A stretch of DNA of 64,000 bases from Pisaster brevispinus (Eukaryota > Echinodermata > Asteroidea > Forcipulatida > Asteriidae). The DNA lies in NCBI GenBank assembly GCA_023634235.1, contig JAMKCF010000023.1, positions 2,145,001 through 2,209,000 of the forward strand. The letters run 5' to 3'. Within the stretch, counting starts at the first letter, position 1; each line of letters begins with the position of its first letter. A program made the position numbers and the translations under genes. The notes below the pieces were generated by a model. That model was not told the DNA's origin. It ran no database searches and saw nothing but the letters and a program-made list of their open reading frames with translations. Shown here in pieces: positions 25,311 through 40,100 of the stretch.

Positions 25311-28300
25311 AATGGCTCAGATTGCTCTGTCATTAATTCTGTACTAAGAAACATGGGTTTCTTGAAGGTACTGGTTCAATCTCAGCGAGATTGGAGACTA
25401 AAAGTTTTTAAACGGCTCAAATTACTTGTCATGAATTCTTGACTAAAGCCACCGATTCCATCTCAACTTGATCGGAGATGAAAACTTATCAAACTGCTCA
25501 GATTGCTCTGTCATGAATTCTGTACAAAGAAACATTGGAGTTTTGAAGCTACTGGTTCAATCTCAGCTTGATTGGAGAAGAAAACTTTTCAAACAGCTCA
25601 GATTACTTTGTCATGAATTCTGTACTGAGAATCATGTGTTTCTTGAAGGTACTGGTTCAATCTCAGCTTGTTGGAGACGAAAACTTTTCAAATGGCTCAG
25701 ATTGCTAGTCATTATTTCTGTACTTAGAAAAAGGGGTTTCTTGCAGGTACTGGTTCAATATCAGTTTGATTGGAAACGGAAACTTTTCAATCTGCTCAGA
25801 TTGTGCTGTCATGAATTCTGTAATAAGAAACATGGTTGTATGAAGCTACTGGTTTAATATCAGCTTGACTGGAGGCGAAAACTTTTCAAACGGCTCAGAT
25901 TGCTCTGTCATTAATTCTGAAATAAGAAACATTGGTGTTCTGAAGGTACTGGTTCAATCTCAGTTCTATTGGAGACGAAAACTTTACAAACGGCTCTGAT
26001 TGCTTTGTCATTAATTCTGTACTAAAACCACCGGTTCCATCTCAGCTTGATTGGAGACGAAAACTTTTCAAACGGCTCAAATTGCTCTGTCATGAATTCT
26101 GTACAAAGAAACATGGGTTTCTTGAAGCTACTGGTTCAATCTCAGCTTGATTGGAGACAAAAACTTTTCAAACTGCTCAGATTGCTCTGTCATGAATTCT
26201 GTACTAAGAAATATTGGAGTTTTGAAGCTAGTGGTTCAATCTCAGCTTGATCGGAGACGAAAACTTTTCAAACACCTCAGATTGCTCTGTCATGAATTCT
26301 GTACTAATAAACATTGGAGTTTTGCAGGTACTGCTTCAATCTCAGTTTGATCGGATACGAAAACTTTTCAAACTGCTCAGATTGCTCTGTCATGAATTCT
26401 GTACTAAGAAATATTGGAGTTTTGAAGCTACTGGTTCAATCTCAGCTTGATCGGATACGAAAACTTTTCAATTTGCTCAGATTGCTCTTTTATGAATTCT
26501 GTACTAAGAAATATTGGATTTTTGAAGCTACTGGTTCAATCTCAGCTTGATTGGAGAAGAAAACTTTTCAAACAGCTCAGATTACTTTGTCATGAATCAT
26601 GTACTGAGAAACATGTGTTTCTTGAAGGTACTGGTTCAATCTCAGCTTGTTGGAGACGAAAACTTTTCAAATGGCTCAGATTTGCTCTGTCATGAATTCT
26701 GTACTAAGAATCATGTGTTTCTTGAAGGTACTGGTTCAATCTCAGCTTGTTGGAGACGAAAACTTTTCAAACGGCTCACATTGCTAGTCATTAATTCTGT
26801 ACTGAGAAAAAGGGGTTTCTTGCAGGTACTGGTTCAATATCAGCTTGAATGGAAACGGAAACTTTTCAATCTGCTCAGATTGCTCCGTCATGAATTCTGT
26901 ACTAAGAAACATGGGTGTTCTTAAGCCACCGGTTCAATCTCAGCTTGATCGGAGACGAAAACTTTTCAAACTGCTCAGATTGCGCTGTCATGAATTCTGT
27001 AATAAGAAACATGGTTGTATGAAGCTACTGGTTCAATCTCAGCTTGATCGGAGACGAAAACTTTTAAAACTGCTCATATTGCGCTGTCATGAATTCTGTA
27101 ATAAGAAACATGGTTGTATGAAGCTAATGATTCAATCTCAGCTTGATCGGAGACGAGAACTTTAAAAACTGCTCAGATTGCGCTGTCATGAATTCTGTAA
27201 TAAGAAACATGGTTGTATGAAGGTACTGGTTCAATATCAGCTTGATTGGAGGCGAAAACATTTCAAACTGCTCAGATTGCTCTGTCATGAATTCTGTACT
27301 AAGAAATATTGGAGTTTTGAAGCTACTGGTTCAATCTCAGCTTGATCGGAGACGAAAACTTTTCAAACTGCTCAGATTGCAATGTCATTAAATCTGTACT
27401 AGAAAACATGGGTTTCTTGAAAGGTACTGGTTCAATCTCAGCGAGATTGGACACGAAACCTTTTTAAACTGATCAAATTACTTTGTCATGTATTCTATTT
27501 CGGCTTGATTGGAGACGAAAACTTTTCAAATGGCTCAGATTGCTCTGTAATTAATTCTCTACTGATAAAATGTATTTTTTTGCAGGTACTGGTTCAATCT
27601 CAGCTTGATTGGAAACGGAAACTTTTCAATCTGCTCAGATTGCTCCGTCATGAATTCTGTACTAAGAAACATGGGTGTTCTTAAGCCACCGGTTCAATCT
27701 CAGCTTGATTGGAGGCGAATACTTTTCAAACGGCTCTGATTGCTTTGTCATGAATTCTGTACTAAGAAACATGGGTTTCTTAAGGCACCAGTTCATTCTC
27801 AGCTTGATTGGAAACGAAAACTTTTCAAATGGCTCAGATTGGCTCTTAATTCTGTACTAAGAAACATGGGTTTCTTGAAGGTACTGGTTCAATCTCAGCG
27901 AGATTGGAGACTAAAAGTTTTTAAACGGCTCAAATTACTTGTCATGAATTCTTGACTAAATCCACCGATTCCATCTCAACTTGATCGGAGATGAAAACTT
28001 ATCAAACTGCTCAGATTGCTCTGTCATGAATTCTGTACAAAGAAACATTGGAGTTTTGAAGGTTTTGGTTCAATCTCAGTTTGATCGGAGACGAAAACTT
28101 TCCAAACTGCTCATATTGCTCTGTAATGAATTCTGTACTAAGAAACATTGGAGTTTTGAAGCTACTTGTTCAATCTCAGCTTGATTGGAGAAGAAAACTT
28201 TTCAACAGCTCAGATTACTTTGTCATGAATTCTGTACTGAGAAACATGTGTTTCTTGCAGGTACTGGTTCAATATCAGCTTGAATGGAAACGGAAACTTT

Positions 28301-29323
28301 TCAATCTGCTCAGATTGCTCCGTCGTGAATTCTGTACTAAGAAACATGGGTGTTCTTAAGCCACCGGATCGGAGACGAAAACATTTCAATTTGCTCAGAT
28401 TGCTCTTCTATGAATTCTGTACTAAGAAATATCTGCTCAGATTGCTCCGTCATGAATTCTGTACTAAGAAACATGGGTGTTCTTAAGCCACCGGATCGGA
28501 GACGAAAACTTTTCAAACTGCTCAGATTGCTCTGTCATGAATTCTGTACTAAGAAATATTGGAGTTTTGAAGCTACTGGTTCAATCTCAGCTTGATCGGA
28601 GACGAAAACTTTTCAAACTGCTCAGATTGCAATGTCATTAAATCTGTACTAGAAAACATGGGTTTCTTGAAAGGTACTGGTTCAATCTCAGCGAGATTGG
28701 ACACGAAAACTTTTTAAACTGATCAAATTACTTTGTCATGTATTCTATTTCGGCTTGATTGGAGACGAAAACTTTTCAAATGGCTCAGATTGCTCTGTCA
28801 TTAATTCTCTACTGATAAAATGTATTTTTTTGCAGGTACTGGTTCAATCTCAGCTTGATTGGAAACGGAAACTTTTCAATCTGCTCAGATTGCTCCGTCA
28901 TGAATTCTGTACTAAGAAACATGGGTGTTCTTAAGCCACCGGTTCAATCTCAGCTTGATCGGAGACGAAAACTTTTCAAACTGCTCAGATTGCGCTGTCA
29001 TGAATTCTGTAATAAGAAACATGGTTGTATGAAGCTACTGGTTTAATCTCAGCTTGATCGGAGACGAAAACTTTAAAAACTGCTCAGATTGCGCTGTCAT
29101 GAATTCTGTAATAAGAAACATGGTTGTATGAAGATACTGGTTCAATATCAGCTTGATTGGAGACGAAAACATTTCAAACTGCTCAGATTGCTCTGTCATG
29201 AATTCTGTACTAAGAAATATTGGAGTTTTGAAGCTACTGGTTCAATCTCAGCGAGATTGGACACGAAAACTTTTTAAACGGCTCAAATTACTTGTCATGA
29301 ATTCTTTACTAAAGCCACCGATT

Positions 29324-29393
29324 CAACCGGTGATGACTCGGTAGAATCAAAATTAAACTTCAATTACATTCTATTTCATTTCGTTTAATTAGG
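29324..29393 (+). repeat. 70-bp non-satellite insert, copy 5
   Basis: Same insert and same flanks as the other five copies. Confidence 0.85.
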
Positions 29394-32300
29394 AAATTCA
29401 ATCTCAGCGAGATTGGAGACTAAAAGTTTTTAAACGGCTCAAATTACTTGTCATGAATTCTTGACTAAAGCCACCGATTCCATCTCAACTTGATCGGAGA
29501 TGAAAACTTATCAAACTGCTCAGATTGCTCTGTCATGAATTCTGTACTAAGAAACATGGTTGTATGAAGCTACTGGTTCAATCTCAGCTTGATCGGAGAC
29601 GAAAACTTTTCAAACACCTCAGATTGCTCTGTCATGAATTCTGTACTAATAAACATTGGAGTTTTGCAGGTACTGCTTCAATCTCAGTTTGATCGGATAC
29701 GAAAACTTTTCAAACTGCTCAGATTGCTCTGTCATGAATTCTGTACTAAGAAATATTGGAGTTTTTAAGCTACTGGTTCAATCTCAGCTTGATCGGAGAC
29801 GAAAACTTTTCAAATGGCTCAGATTGCTCTGTCATTAAATCTGTACTAGAAAACATGGGTTTCTTGAAGCTACTGGTTCAATCTCAGCTTGATTGGAGAC
29901 AAAAACTTTTCAAACTGCTCAGATTGCTCTGTCATGAATTCTGTACTAAGAAATATTGGAGTTTTTAAGCTATTGGTTCAATCTCAGCTTGATCGGAGAC
30001 GAAAACTTTTCAAATGGCTCAGATTGCTCTGTCATTAAATCTGTACTAGAAAACATGGGTTTCTTGAAAGGTACTGGTTCAATCTCAGCGAGATTGGACA
30101 CGAAAACTTTTTAAACTGATCAAATTACTTTGTCATGTATTCTATTTCGGCTTGATTGGAGACGAAAACTTTTCAAATGGCTCAGATTGCTCTGTCATTA
30201 ATTCTCTACTGATAAAATGTTTTTTTTTGCAGGTACTGGTTCAATCTCAGCTTGATTAGAAACGGAAACTTCAATCTGCTCAGATTGCTCCGTCATGAAT
30301 TCTGTACTAAGAAACATGGGTGTTTTAAAGCCACCGGTTCAATCTCAGCTTGATTGGAGGCGAATACTTTTCAAACGGCTCTGATTGCTTTGTCATGAAT
30401 TCTGTACTAAGAAACATGGGTTTCTTAAGGCACCAGTTCATTCTCAGCTTGATTGGAAACGAAAACTTTTCAAATGGCTCAGATTGCTCTGTCATTAATT
30501 CTGTACTAAGAAACATGGGTTTCTTGAAGGTACTGGTTCAATCTCAGCGAAATTGGAGACTAAAAGTTTTTAAACGGCTCAAATTACTTGTCATGAATTC
30601 TTGACTAAAGCCACCGATTCCATCTCAACTTGATCGGTGATGAAAACTTATCAAACTGCTCAGATTGCTCTGTCATGAATTCTGTTCAAAGAAACATTGG
30701 AGTTTTGAAGGTTTTGGTTCAATCTCAGTTTGATCGGAGACGAAAACTTTCCAAACTGCTCATATTGCTCTGTAATGAATACTGTACTAAGAAACATTGG
30801 AGTTTTGAAGCTACTGGTTTAATATCAGCTTGATCGGAGACGAAAACTTTTCAAACGGCTCAGATTGCTCTGTCATTAAATCTGAAATAAGAAACATTGG
30901 TGTTCTGAAGGTACTGGTTCAATCTCAGTTCTATTGGAGACGAAAACTTTACAAACGGCTCTGATTGCTTTGTCATTAATTCTGTACTAAAACCACCGGT
31001 TCCATCTCAGCTTGATTGGAGACGAAAACTTTTCAAACGGCTCAGATTGCTCTGTCATGAATTCTGTACAAAGAAACATGGGTTTCTTGAAGCTACTGGT
31101 TCAATCTCAGCTTGATTGGAGACAAAAACTTTTCAAACTGCTCAGATTGCTCTGTCATGAATTCTGTACTAAGAAATATTTGAGTTTTGAAGCTACTGGT
31201 TCAATCTCAGCTTGATCGGAGACGAAAACTTTTCAAACACCTCAGATTGCTCTGTCATGAATTCTGTACTAATAAACATTGGAGTTTTGCAGGTACTGCT
31301 TCAATCTCAGTTTGATCGGATACGAAAACTTTTCAAACTGCTCAGATTGCTCTGTCATGAATTCTGTACAAAGAAATATTGGAGTTTTGAAGCTACTGGT
31401 TCAATCTCAGCTTGATCGGAGACGAAAACTTTTCAAACTGCTCAGATTGCAATGTCATTAAATCTGTACTAGAAAACATGGGTTTCTTGAAAGGTACTGG
31501 TTCAATCTCAGCGAGATTGGACACGAAAACTTTTTAAACTGATCAAATTACTTTGTCATGTATTCTATTTCGGCTTGATTGGAGACGAAAACTTTTCAAA
31601 TGGCTCAGATTGCTCTGTCATTAATTCTCTACTGATAAAATGTATTTTTTTGCAGGTACTGGTTCAATCTCAGCTTGATTGGAAACGGAAACTTTTCAAT
31701 CTGCTCAGATTGCTCCGTCATGAATTCTGTACTAAGAAACATGGGTGTTCTTAAGCCACCGGTTCAATCTCAGCTTGATCGGAGACGAAAACTTTTCAAA
31801 CTGCTCAGATTGCGCTGTCATGAATTCTGCAATAAGAAACATGGTTGTATGAAGCTACTGGTTCAATCTCAGCTTGATCGGAGACAAAAACTTTTCAAAC
31901 TGCTCATATTGCGCTGTCATGAATTCTGTAATAAGAAACATGGTTGTATGAAGCTAATGATTCAATCTCAGCTTGATCGGAGACGAGAACTTTAAAAACT
32001 GCTCAGATTGCGCTGTCATGAATTCTGTAATAAGAAACATGGTTGTATGAAGGTACTGGTTCAATATCAGCTTGATTGGAGGCGAAAACTTTCCAAACTG
32101 CTCAGATTGCTCTGTCATGAATTCTGTACTAAGAAATATTGGAGTTTTGAAGCTACTGGTTCAATCTCAGCTTGATCGGAGACGAAAACTTTTCAAACTG
32201 CTCAGATTGCAATGTCATTAAATCTGTACTAGAAAACATGGGTTTCTTGAAAGGTACTGGTTCAATCTCAGCGAGATTGGACACGAAAACTTTTTAAACT

Positions 32301-34050
32301 GATCAAATTACTTTGTCATGTATTCTATTTCGGCTTGATTGGAGACGAAAACTTTTCAAATGGCTCAGATTGCTCTGTCATTAATTCTCTACTGATAAAA
32401 TGTATTTTTTTGCAGGTACTGGTTCAATCTCAGCTTGATTGGAAACGGAAACTTTTCAATCTGCTCAGATTGCTCCGTCATGAATTCTGTACTAAGAAAC
32501 ATGGGTGTTCTTAAGCCACCGGTTCAATCTCAGCTTGATTGGAGGCGAATACTTTTCAAACGGCTCTGATTGCTTTGTCATGAATTCTGTACTAAGAAAC
32601 ATGGGTTTCTTAAGGCACCAGTTCATTCTCAGCTTGATTGGAAACGAAAACTTTTCAAATGGCTCAGATTGGCTCTTAATTCTGTACTAAGAAACATGGG
32701 TTTCTTGAAGGTACTGGTTCAATCTCAGCGAGATTGGAGACTAAAAGTTTTTAAACGGCTCAAATTACTTGTCATGAATTCTTGACTAAATCCACCGATT
32801 CCATCTCAACTTGATCGGAGATGAAAACTTATCAAACTGCTCAGATTGCTCTGTCATGAATTCTGTACAAAGAAACATTGGAGTTTTGAAGGTTTTGGTT
32901 CAATCTCAGTTTGATCGGAGACGAAAACTTTCCAAACTGCTCATATTGCTCTGTAATGAATTCTGTACTAAGAAACATTGGAGTTTTGAAGCTACTTGTT
33001 CAATCTCAGCTTGATTGGAGAAGAAAACTTTTCAACAGCTCAGATTACTTTGTCATGAATTCTGTACTGAGAAACATGTGTTTCTTGCAGGTACTGGTTC
33101 AATATCAGCTTGAATGGAAACGGAAACTTTTCAATCTGCTCAGATTGCTCCGTCGTGAATTCTGTACTAAGAAACATGGGTGTTCTTAAGCCACCGGATC
33201 GGAGACGAAAACATTTCAATTTGCTCAGATTGCTCTTCTATGAATTCTGTACTAAGAAATATCTGCTCAGATTGCTCCGTCATGAATTCTGTACTAAGAA
33301 ACATGGGTGTTCTTAAGCCACCGGATCGGAGACGAAAACTTTTCAAACTGCTCAGATTGCTCTGTCATGAATTCTGTACTAAGAAATATTGGAGTTTTGA
33401 AGCTACTGGTTCAATCTCAGCTTGATCGGAGACGAAAACTTTTCAAACTGCTCAGATTGCAATGTCATTAAATCTGTACTAGAAAACATGGGTTTCTTGA
33501 AAGGTACTGGTTCAATCTCAGCGAGATTGGACACGAAAACTTTTTAAACTGATCAAATTACTTTGTCATGTATTCTATTTCGGCTTGATTGGAGACGAAA
33601 ACTTTTCAAATGGCTCAGATTGCTCTGTCATTAATTCTCTACTGATAAAATGTATTTTTTTGCAGGTACTGGTTCAATCTCAGCTTGATTGGAAACGGAA
33701 ACTTTTCAATCTGCTCAGATTGCTCCGTCATGAATTCTGTACTAAGAAACATGGGTGTTCTTAAGCCACCGGTTCAATCTCAGCTTGATTGGAGGCGAAT
33801 ACTTTTCAAACGGCTCTGATTGCTTTGTCATGAATTCTGTACTAAGAAACATGGGTTTCTTAAGGCACCAGTTCATTCTCAGCTTGATTGGAAACGAAAA
33901 CTTTTCAAATGGCTCAGATTGGCTCTTAATTCTGTACTAAGAAACATGGGTTTCTTGAAGGTACTGGTTCAATCTCAGCGAGATTGGAGACTAAAAGTTT
34001 TTAAACGGCTCAAATTACTTGTCATGAATTCTTTACTAAAGCCACCGATT

Positions 34051-34120
34051 CAACCGGTGATGACTCGGTAGAATCAAAATTAAACTTCAATTACATTCTA
34101 TTTCATTTCGTTTAATTAGG
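34051..34120 (+). repeat. 70-bp non-satellite insert, copy 6
   Basis: Same insert, part of the ~4.73-kb duplication that pairs it with the copy at 29324. Confidence 0.85.
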
Positions 34121-37100
34121 AAATTCAATCTCAGCGAGATTGGAGACTAAAAGTTTTTAAACGGCTCAAATTACTTGTCATGAATTCTTGACTAAAGCCA
34201 CCGATTCCATCTCAACTTGATCGGAGATGAAAACTTATCAAACTGCTCAGATTGCTCTGTCATGAATTCTGTACTAAGAAACATGGTTGTATGAAGCTAC
34301 TGGTTCAATCTCAGCTTGATCGGAGACGAAAACTTTTCAAACACCTCAGATTGCTCTGTCATGAATTCTGTACTAATAAACATTGGAGTTTTGCAGGTAC
34401 TGCTTCAATCTCAGTTTGATCGGATACGAAAACTTTTCAAACTGCTCAGATTGCTCTGTCATGAATTCTGTACTAAGAAATATTGGAGTTTTGAAGCTAC
34501 TGGTTCAATCTCAGCTTGATCGGAGACGAAAACTTTTCAAATGGCTCAGATTGCTCTGTCATTAAATCTGTACTAGAAAACATGGGTTTCTTGAAGCTAC
34601 TGGTTCAATCTCAGCTTGATTGGAGACAAAAACTTTTCAAACTGCTCAGATTGCTCTGTCATGAATTCTGTACTAAGAAATATTGGAGTTTTTAAGCTAT
34701 TGGTTCAATCTCAGCTTGATCGGAGACGAAAACTTTTCAAATGGCTCAGATTGCTCTGTCATTAAATCTGTACTAGAAAACATGGGTTTCTTGAAAGGTA
34801 CTGGTTCAATCTCAGCGAGATTGGACACGAAAACTTTTTAAACTGATCAAATTACTTTGTCATGTATTCTATTTCGGCTTGATTGGAGACGAAAACTTTT
34901 CAAATGGCTCAGATTGCTCTGTCATTAATTCTCTACTGATAAAATGGTTTTTTTTGCAGGTACTGGTTCAATCTCAGCTTGATTGGAAACGGAAACTTTT
35001 CAATCTGCTCAGATTGCTCCGTCATGAATTCTGTACTAAGAAACATGGGTGTTTTAAAGCCACCGGTTCAATCTCAGCTTGATTGGAGGCGAATACTTTT
35101 CAAACGGCTCTGATTGCTTTGTCATGAATTCTGTACTAAGAAACATGGGTTTCTTAAGGCACCAGTTCATTCTCAGCTTGATTGGAAACGAAAACTTTTC
35201 AAATGGCTCAGATTGCTCTGTCATTAATTCTGTACTAAGAAACATGGGTTTCTTGAAGGTACTGGTTCAATCTCAGCGAAATTGGAGACTAAAAGTTTTT
35301 AAACGGCTCAAATTACTTGTCATGAATTCTTGACTAAAGCCACCGATTCCATCTCAACTTGATCGGAGATGAAAACTTATCAAACTGCTCAGATTGCTCT
35401 GTCATGAATTCTGTTCAAAGAAACATTGGAGTTTTGAAGGTTTTGGTTCAATCTCAGTTTGATCGGAGACGAAAACTTTCCAAACTGCTCATATTGCTCT
35501 GTAATGAATACTGTACTAAGAAACATTGGAGTTTTGAAGCTACTGGTTTAATATCAGCTTGATCGGAGACGAAAACTTTTCAAACGGCTCAGATTGCTCT
35601 GTCATTAAATCTGAAATAAGAAACATTGGTGTTCTGAAGGTACTGGTTCAATCTCAGTTCTATTGGAGACGAAAACTTTACAAACGGCTCTGATTGCTTT
35701 GTCATTAATTCTGTACTAAAACCACCGGTTCCATCTCAGCTTGATTGGAGACGAAAACTTTTCAAACGGCTCAGATTGCTCTGTCATGAATTCTGTACAA
35801 AGAAATATTGGAGTTTTGAAGCTACTGGTTCAATCTCAGCTTGATCGGAGACGAAAACTTTTCAAACACCTCAGATTGCTCTGTCATGAATTCTGTACTA
35901 ATAAACATTGGAGTTTTGCAGGTACTGCTTCAATCTCAGTTTGATCGGATACGAAAACTTTTCAAACTGCTCAGATTGCTCTGTCATGAATTCTGTACAA
36001 AGAAATATTGGAGTTTTGAAGCTACTGGTTCAATCTCAGCTTGATCGGATACGAAAACTTTTCAAACTGCTCAGATTGCTCTGTCATGAATTCTGTACAA
36101 AGAAATATTGGAGTTTTGAAGCTACTGGTTCAATCTCAGCTTGATCGGATACGAAAACTTTTCAATTTGCTCAGATTGCTCTTCTATGAATTCTGTACTA
36201 AGAAATATTGGAGTTTTGAAGCTACTGGTTCAATCTCAGCTTGATTGGAGAAGAAAACTTTTCAAACAGCTCAGATTACTTTGTCATGAATTATGTACTG
36301 AGAAACATGTGTTTCTTGAAGGTACTGGTTCAATCTCAGCTTGTTGGAGACGAAAACTTTTCAAACACCTCAGATTGCTCTGTCATGAATTCTGTACTAA
36401 TAAACATTGGAGTTTTGCAGGTACTGCTTCAATCTCAGTTTGATCGGATACGAAAACTTTTCAAACTGCTCAGATTGCTCTTCTATGAATTCTGTACTAA
36501 GAAATATTGGAGTTTTGAAGCTACTGGTTCAATCTCAGCTTGATTGGAGAAGAAAACTTTTCAAACAGCTCAGATTACTTTGTCATGAATTCTGTACTGA
36601 GAAACATGTGTTTCTTGCAGGTACTGGTTCAATATCAGCTTGAATGGAAACGGAAACTTTTCAATCTGCTCAGATTGCTCCGTCATGCATTCTGTACTAA
36701 GAAACATGGGTGTTCTTAAGCCACCGGTTCAATCTCAGCTTGATGGGAGACGAAAACTTTTCAAACTGCTCAGATTGCGCTGTCATGAATTCTGTAATAA
36801 GAAACATGGTTGTATTAAGCTACTGGTTCAATATCAGCTTGATTGGAGGCGAAAACTTTTCAAACGGCTCAGATTGCTCTGTCATTAATTCTGAAATAAG
36901 AAACATTGGTGTTCTGAAGGTACTGGTTTAATCTCAGTTCTATAGGCGAAAACTTTACAAACGTTTTTTCAAACAGCTCAGATTACTTTGTCATGAATTA
37001 TGTACTGAGAAACATGTGTTTCTTGAAGGTACTGGTTCAATCTCAGCTTGTTGGAGACGAAAACTTTTCAAATGGCTCAGATTTGCTCTGTCATGAATTC

Positions 37101-40100
37101 TGTACTAAGAATCATGTGTTTCTTGAAGGTACTGGTTCAATCTCAGCTTGTTGGAGACGAAAACTTTTCAAACTGCTCAGATTGCTCTGTCATTAAATCT
37201 GTACTAGAAAACATGGGTTTCTTGAAAGGTACTGGTTCAATCTCAGCGAGATTGGACACGAAAACTTTTTAAACTGATCAAATTACTTTGTCATGTATTC
37301 TATTTCGGCTTGATTGGAGACGAAAACTTTTCAAATGGCTCAGATTGCTCTGTCATTAATTCTCTACTGATAAAATGTTTTTTTTTGCAGGTACTGGTTC
37401 AATCTCAGCTTGATTGGAAACGGAAACTTTTCAATCTGCTCAGATTGCTCCGTCATGAATTCTGTACTAAGAAACATGGGTGTTCTTAAGCCACCGGTTC
37501 AATCTCAGCTTGATCGGATACGAAAACTTTTCAAACTGCTCAGATTGCGCTGTCATGAATTCTGTAATAAGAAACATGGTTGTATGAAGCTACTGGTTCA
37601 ATCTCAGCTTGATCGGAGAAGAAAACTTTTCAAACTGCTCATATTGCGCTGTCATGAATTCTGTAATAAGAAACATGGTTGTATGAAGCTAATGATTCAA
37701 TATCAGCTTGATCGGAGACGAAAACTTTTCAAACTGCTCAGATTGCGCTGTCATGAATTCTGTACTAAGAAATATTGGAGTTTTGAAGCTACTGGTTCAA
37801 TCTCAGCTTGATCGGAGACGAAAACTTTTCAAACTGCTCAGATTGCTCTGTCATTAAATCTGTACTAGAAAACATGGGTTTCTTGAAAGGTACTGGTTCA
37901 ATCTCAGCGAGATTGGACACGAAAACTTTTAAACTGATCAAATTACTTTGTCATGTATTCTATTTCGGCTTGATTGGAGACGAAAACTTTTCAAATGGCT
38001 CAGATTGCTCTGTCATTAATTCTCTACTGATAAAATGTATTTTTTTGCAGGTACTGGTTCAATCTCAGCTTGATTGGAAACGGAAACTTTTCAATCTGCT
38101 CAGATTGCTCCGTCATGAATTCTGTACTAAGAAACATGGGTGTTCTTAAGCCACCGGTTCAATCTCAGCTTGATTGGAGGCGAATACTTTTCAAACGGCT
38201 CTGATTGCTTTGTCATGAATTCTGTACTAAGAAACATGGGTTTCTTAAGGCACCAGTTCATTCTCAGCTTGATTGGAAACGAAAACTTTTCAAATGGCTC
38301 AGATTGCTCTGTCATTAATTCTGTACTAAGAAACATGGGTTTCTTGAAGGTACTGGTTCAATCTCAGCGAGATTGGAGACTAAAAGTTTTTAAACGGCTC
38401 AAATTACTTGTCATGAATTCTTGACTAAAGCCACCGATTCCATCTTAACTTGATCGGAGATGAAAACTTATCAAACTGCTCAGATTGCTCTGTCATGAAT
38501 TCTGTACAAAGAAACATTGGGGTTTTGAAGGTTTTGGTTCAATCTCAGTTTGATCGGAGACGAAAACTTTCCAAACTGCTCATATTGCTCTGTAATGAAT
38601 TCTGTACTAAGAAACATTGGAGTTTTGAAGCTACTTGTTCAATCTCAGCTTGATTGGAGAAGAAAACTTTTCAAACAGCTCAGATTACTTTGTCATGAAT
38701 TCTGTACTGAGAAACATGTGTTTCTTGAAGGTACTGGTTCAATCTCAGCTTGTTGGAGACGAAAACTTTTCAAATGGCTCAGATTGCTAGTCATTAATTC
38801 TGTACTTAGAAAAAGGGGTTTCTTGCAGGTACTGGTTCAATATCAGTTTGATTGGAAACGGAAACTTTTCAATCTGCTCAGATTGTGCTGTCATGAATTC
38901 TGTAATAAGAAACATGGTTGTATGAAGCTACTGGTTTAATATCAGCTTGATCGGAGACGAAAACTTTTCAAACGGCTCAGATTGCTCTGTCATTAATTCT
39001 GAAATAACAAACATTGGTGTTCTGAAGGTACTGGTTCAGTCTCAGTTCTATTGGAGACGAAAACTTTACAAACGGCTCTGATTGCTTTGTCATTAATTCT
39101 GTACTAAAACCACCGGTTCCATCTCAGCTTGATTGGAGACGAAAACTTTTCAAACGGCTCAGATTGCTCTGTCATGAATTCTGTACAAAGAAACATGGGT
39201 TTCTTGAAGCTACTGGTTCAATCTCAGCTTGATTGGAGACAAAAACTTTTCAAACTGCTCAGATTGCTCTGTCATGAATTCTGTACTAAGAAATATTGGA
39301 GTTTTGAAGCTACTGGTTCAATCTCAGCTTGATCGGAGACGAAAACTTTTCAAACACCTCAGATTGCTCTGTCATGAATTCTGTACTAATAAACATTGGA
39401 GTTTTGCAGGTACTGCTTCAATCTCAGTTTGATCGGATACGAAAACTTTTCAAACTGCTCAGATTGCTCTTCTATGAATTCTGTACTAAGAAATATTGGA
39501 GTTTTGAAGCTACTGGTTCAATCTCAGCTTGATTGGAGAAGAAAACTTTTCAAACAGCTCAGATTACTTTGTCATGAATTCTGTACTGAGAAACATGTGT
39601 TTCTTGAAGGTACTGGTTCAATCTCAGCTTGTTGGAGACGAAAACTTTTCAAACGGCTCAGATTGCTAGTCATTAATTCTTTTCTGAGAAAAAGGGGTTT
39701 CTTGCAGGTACTGGTTCAATATCAGCTTGAATGGAAACGAAAACTTTTCAAACTGCTCAGATTGCTCTTCTATGAATTCTGTACTAAGAAATATTGGAGT
39801 TTTGAAGCTACTGGTTCAATCTCAGCTTGATTGGAGAAGAAAACTTTTCAAACAGCTCAGATTACTTTGTCATGAATTCTGTACTGAGAAACATGTGTTT
39901 CTTGAAGGTACTGGTTCAATCTCAGCTTGTTGGAGACGAAAACTTTTCAAACGGCTCAGATTGCTAGTCATTAATTCTTTTCTGAGAAAAAGGGGTTTCT
40001 TGCAGGTACTGGTTCAATATCAGCTTGAATGGAAACGGAAACTTTTCAATCTGCTCAGATTGCTCCGTCATTAATTCTGTACTAAGAAACATGGGTGTTC

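Larger units (their letters stand above)
26850..35560 (+). repeat. Block duplication with ~4830/4729-bp offset
   Basis: About 26850-28850 recurs at about 31680-33680 (offset 4830). The continuation 29400-30830 recurs at about 34130-35560 (offset 4729). The drop of about 100 bp is again about one monomer. Shared diagnostic monomers include a deleted form in which CCACCGG joins directly to ATCGGAGACG (28363 and 33193, and again at 28491 and 33321), and a form with AGATTGGCTCTTAATTC (27837, 32667, also 18867 and 33917). The last indicates a further copy at a 1250-bp offset (32505 and 33755). Confidence 0.85.

Noticed and set aside
5596..38060. T-run followed by GCAG as 3' splice sites, and AG/GTACTG as donors
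   Set aside because: They recur with each monomer or marker by descent, and no exon-like coding sequence lies beside them.
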